Position numbers and translations under genes: made by a program
In this document: positions 35,845 through 37,759 of the stretch, one piece after another
Layout of the letters: each line of letters opens with the position of its first letter
Numbering within the stretch: position 1 is the stretch's first letter
Assembly: GCA_009780985.1 (NCBI GenBank)
Contig: WQYZ01000021.1
Span: 1-37,759 of the forward strand
DNA from: Oscillospiraceae bacterium
Lineage (GTDB): Bacteria; Bacillota; Clostridia; Oscillospirales; WRJC01
Direction: 5' to 3'
Length of the DNA stretch: 37,759 bases
The notes under the pieces: generated by a model
What the model was told of the DNA's origin: nothing
What the model saw: only the letters and a program-made list of their open reading frames with translations
Database searches by the model: none

Positions 35845-36537
35845 ATGTTATCTGAAGAAGAAAACTATACGCGAAAACAGAAAAGAAAGAAAATCTTTAT
35901 TATCGCCGTACTTATAGTTATAGGGGCTTTTGTCGTTTTCGGAATTGTCACGTTTATAATGTCGGCGATAAAAAATCATATTGACGACCAAAAACGCGCC
36001 GCACTTGAAAAGCAGCAAAGTTATCTTTTTTACGAACCCGATTATAACCTGAATATTTTCGACGACCAGGATTATATGGCGTTGGACAGAAATATCCATG
36101 TCAACGACAGCGGCGCGGTAACTGCTATAACGCAGGATAATCATCAGGATTATCCGCCGGAAATACTGTTTATGCAGAACGTCGTAAATTATATAATAAA
36201 CGGCGATTATATTGATTATAACAAAATTTTTACAGACGATTATTTAAAAACCGCCGGCGATAATCTGCGCGAAATGTTCACTATGCAGGAGCTTTATAAT
36301 ATTGAGCTTGAGACTATAGAGAGCGCGCAGCCGGACAATACTACCACGACTTACGCGGTGCAGGTGACCTATAGTATAAGGCACAACAACGGGACGTTCA
36401 GAAACGATTTGCCCGAGGGAGCGTCCAATTCGGTAGTTTATGAGCTTACTCAGACGACAGATCCGAATACCGGCGACGCTGTGATGAAAGCGACAAATCT
36501 TCTAAAATACGACCAATATATATCTGGATTATATTAA
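35845..36537 (+). CDS. Single-pass membrane-anchored protein of unknown function
   Basis: I do not recognise the family. 230 residues with a charged N terminus (NYTRKQKRKK), one hydrophobic helix (about 17-42) and an extracytoplasmic part of about 185 residues. The exterior part has an acidic, Tyr/Asn-rich beginning (FDDQDYMALDRNIHVNDSG) and a C-terminal domain (about 95-230) that looks like a compact alpha/beta domain with many Thr, as in NTF2-like or DUF4878-type secreted domains, though that is only a guess. It starts 5 nt after the synthetase stop and ends 19 nt before the hydrolase start, so the three form an operon. Confidence 0.75.
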   Translation: MLSEEENYTRKQKRKKIFIIAVLIVIGAFVVFGIVTFIMSAIKNHIDDQKRAALEKQQSYLFYEPDYNLNIFDDQDYMALDRNIHVNDSGAVTAITQDNHQDYPPEILFMQNVVNYIINGDYIDYNKIFTDDYLKTAGDNLREMFTMQELYNIELETIESAQPDNTTTTYAVQVTYSIRHNNGTFRNDLPEGASNSVVYELTQTTDPNTGDAVMKATNLLKYDQYISGLY

Positions 36538-36556
36538 GTTGCGGATTGTGAAACAT

Positions 36557-37264
36557 ATGGATAAAATATATATCATAATACACGGATTTGCCGGGGGATT
36601 ATACGAAATAGAACCGCTTTATGATTTTCTGCAATCTGAAAATTTAAACGTTCATTGTATTACTCTTGCCGGTCACGGCAAAACGCGGAAAGATTTGTCC
36701 GGATTTTCATACAAAGACTGGATTGAATCAGCCGTCGTTCAGGTCAAAAATATAAAAAAAGAATATAGTAAAAAAGGTGAAAACGCCGAATTAAATCTTA
36801 TCGGTTTTTCTATGGGCGGGCTGATTTGCGCAAATCTGACGGATTATTTTGACATTTCAAAAATCGTATTTGTGAATACACCGGTATATTATTGGAAGAT
36901 CGGACAAATCGTCAAAAATATATTTTCGGATATAAGGCAACGAAGTTACAGTAATATAAATCATTACAGACAGTCGTTCGCAAAAGCTCCTTTCAAGGCT
37001 TTGATTAATTTTTTGATTCTGCTGAATAAAACAAAAGACAAATTCTCGTCAGTGTGCGTAAAACGCGCTAACCCGCTTATACTCCAATGTCTCGACGACG
37101 ACACTGTAAAAAGCAAAAGCGCCGGTTTTATCAAAAACAAAATCGGCGCAAACGCAAGGATTATTTATTACAAAACCGGCGGGCACCGCGTTTTTTATAA
37201 CGAAACAGCAGATAAAGTCCGCGATAAAATCTGCACGGATATATATGATTATCTGCAAAAGTAA
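36557..37264 (+). CDS. Alpha/beta hydrolase (carboxylesterase/lipase-like)
   Basis: 235 residues of alpha/beta hydrolase fold: oxyanion-hole segment IIIHGFAGG, CITLAGHGKT, nucleophile elbow GFSMGG (Ser) and a late YYKTGGHRVF with the catalytic His. This pattern fits esterase or monoacylglycerol-lipase types. The start is uncertain: TTG 36539, GTG 36548 and ATG 36557 are in frame and none has a strong ribosome binding site. ATG 36557 leaves the usual short lead before the first strand. It lies in the operon with the acyl-CoA synthetase, so release or activation of fatty acids is a reasonable but unproven link. Confidence 0.82.
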   Translation: MDKIYIIIHGFAGGLYEIEPLYDFLQSENLNVHCITLAGHGKTRKDLSGFSYKDWIESAVVQVKNIKKEYSKKGENAELNLIGFSMGGLICANLTDYFDISKIVFVNTPVYYWKIGQIVKNIFSDIRQRSYSNINHYRQSFAKAPFKALINFLILLNKTKDKFSSVCVKRANPLILQCLDDDTVKSKSAGFIKNKIGANARIIYYKTGGHRVFYNETADKVRDKICTDIYDYLQK

Positions 37265-37312
37265 AGGAAGAAAATTTATATTTTGTACGAAAAATTTTTT
37301 ATTAAAGACCTA

Positions 37313-37341
37313 TTGACAAATTATTATTTATATGATATAAT
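37313..37341 (+). promoter_or_regulatory. Consensus promoter of the tandem structured RNA
   Basis: Perfect TTGACA (37313-37318), 17-nt spacer, perfect TATAAT (37336-37341) with TGA before it (extended -10). Transcription would start about 37348, directly at the first RNA unit. Confidence 0.9.
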
Positions 37342-37349
37342 AAAAAACA

Positions 37350-37457
37350 GATAGCTCATATTGCTGAAAAGCAACAAAAAAGACAGGTTGTATGGATTGT
37401 TCTAAAAGATAATTCATGTCGCCGAAAAGTGACAAAAAAGCAACCTGTGGGTTATTC
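37350..37457 (+). repeat. Structured RNA unit A
   Basis: P1: GATAGCTC (37350-37357) with GGGTTATTC (37449-37457, one bulged T). Hairpin TTGCT-GAAA-AGCAA (37361-37374). P2: ACAGGTTG (37383-37390) with CAACCTGT (37441-37448). P3 hairpin 37394-37415. Second small hairpin 37418-37433 (GTCGC...GTGAC). Confidence 0.75.
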
Positions 37458-37467
37458 AAAAAAAACA

Positions 37468-37578
37468 GATAACTTATGTCGCTGAAAAGCAACGAAAAAG
37501 ACGGGTTGTATGGATTGTTCTAAAAGATAATTCATGTTTACCTAAAAGTAACGAAAAAACAACCCGTATAAGTTATTC
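37468..37578 (+). repeat. Structured RNA unit B
   Basis: P1: GATAACTTAT (37468-37477) with ATAAGTTATTC (37568-37578, same bulged T). Small hairpin 37478-37493 with GAAA loop. P2: ACGGGTTG (37501-37508) with CAACCCGT (37560-37567). P3 hairpin 37512-37533, identical to unit A. Second small hairpin 37536-37552, loop CTAAAA. Confidence 0.75.
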
Positions 37579-37585
37579 AAAAGTA

Positions 37586-37612
37586 AAAACCGTTCTTCGG
37601 TTTTATTTTTTT
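37586..37612 (+). terminator. Intrinsic terminator of the tandem RNA
   Basis: AAAACCG (37586-37592), loop TTCTT, CGGTTTT (37598-37604), then A and seven T (37606-37612). It lies directly after unit B. Confidence 0.88.
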
Positions 37613-37684
37613 GAATAAATAAACCCGAATTAACCTAATAAGCCAGACTGTGTAAAAACGCAGGAGAAAGAAGAGGAAAAAGGG

Positions 37685-37713
37685 TTGAAAAGAGCGGCGA
37701 AAAATGATATAAT
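37685..37713 (+). promoter_or_regulatory. Promoter of the last, truncated gene
   Basis: TTGAAA (37685-37690), 17-nt spacer, TATAAT (37708-37713) with extended -10 TGATATAAT. The start codon is about 34 nt further on. Confidence 0.75.
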
Positions 37714-37746
37714 ATAAGTAAGAAAAAGGACGGGAGAGTAAGAGAA

Positions 37747-37759
37747 ATGAGCCGCTATA
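37747..37759 (+). CDS. Start of a gene cut by the window edge
   Basis: ATG at 37747 with GGGAG (37732-37736) upstream and a consensus promoter just before. Only four residues (MSRY) are visible. Ribosomal protein S4 often starts in this way, but four residues do not allow an assignment. Confidence 0.5.

Larger units (their letters stand above)
37348..37612 (+). ncRNA. Independent non-coding RNA made of two tandem structured units
   Basis: Between a perfect promoter and an intrinsic terminator lie two copies of an approximately 110-nt unit (37350-37457 and 37468-37578). Each unit can fold as an outer stem P1, a small hairpin with GAAA loop, an 8-bp stem P2, an internal hairpin P3 (GGATTGTTC-TAAAA-GATAATTC) and a second small hairpin. 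The small hairpins are followed by conserved A-rich linkers (ACAAAAAAG or ACGAAAAAG). P1 and P2 differ between the copies by compensatory changes. No coding frame is present. I do not recognise the family. A ligand-binding tandem aptamer, a protein-binding RNA or a regulatory sRNA are possible. Confidence 0.75.
37265..37746 (+). other. Gene-free region with ncRNA locus and next promoter
   Basis: 482 nt between the hydrolase and the next gene. It holds two consensus promoters (37313-37341 and 37685-37713), a tandem structured RNA (37348-37612) and its terminator. The remaining 70 nt (37613-37684) look featureless, and I see no convincing coding frame here. Confidence 0.75.

Noticed and set aside
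37350-37578. Direct repeats suggesting a CRISPR array
   Set aside because: Only two long units (about 110 nt), no short identical repeats with unique spacers and no cas gene nearby. Compensatory changes and a promoter/terminator pair point to a structured RNA.
37747-37759. Assignment of the last gene as rpsD
   Set aside because: MSRY fits many ribosomal protein S4 starts, but four residues are not evidence; the gene symbol was left empty.

Overview
The window is the replication-origin region of a low-GC Gram-positive bacterium, most likely an anaerobic member of the Bacillota, class Clostridia. Evidence for this is the divergent rpmH-rnpA / dnaA pair, the order dnaA-dnaN-recF-remB-gyrB-gyrA, an RNase M5, a CotH-type protein, lipoprotein-type secretion signals, AT-rich codon use and TTGACA/TATAAT promoters with Gram-positive Shine-Dalgarno sequences. 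I cannot name the genus.

Layout. 1-330 (minus): rnpA (cut by the window edge) and rpmH. 331-794: two divergent promoters. 795-8750 (plus): dnaA, oriC with phased DnaA boxes, dnaN, a Uma2-type nuclease in the slot where an S4-domain gene usually sits, recF, a small membrane protein, a RemB-like regulator and gyrB. 8807-13292: a block of accessory genes between gyrB and gyrA (second Uma2 protein, VOC protein, methyltransferase, chloramphenicol-phosphotransferase-like kinase, PfkB sugar kinase, Rpn-type nuclease). 13328-21280: gyrA, a sugar isomerase-like protein, a Fic gene broken by a stop codon, GNAT, HIT, holA, a second GNAT and RNase M5. 21464-23236: an orphan oligopeptide-binding lipoprotein ending in a strong bidirectional terminator.

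23295-33981 is read on the minus strand. It holds a sigma-70-like protein with a very long C-terminal extension, a PQQ-type beta-propeller lipoprotein with a TetR regulator and a clear operator, and a tightly packed operon. In transcription order that operon is a P-type ATPase homologue lacking its catalytic motifs, a C39-like cysteine peptidase, a PIN protein with its small partner, mnmE and a CotH lipoprotein. 34157-37264 (plus) holds an acyl-CoA synthetase, a membrane-anchored protein and an alpha/beta hydrolase.

The last 500 bases hold what I consider the most unusual element. It is an apparently independent non-coding RNA (own TTGACA-17-TATAAT promoter, own intrinsic terminator) built of two tandem copies of an approximately 110-nt structured unit. 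Each unit is internally pseudo-duplicated, and paired positions show compensatory changes between the copies. The next gene begins just before the window ends. The other main candidate for something undescribed is the catalytically degenerate P-type ATPase coupled to a C39-like peptidase.
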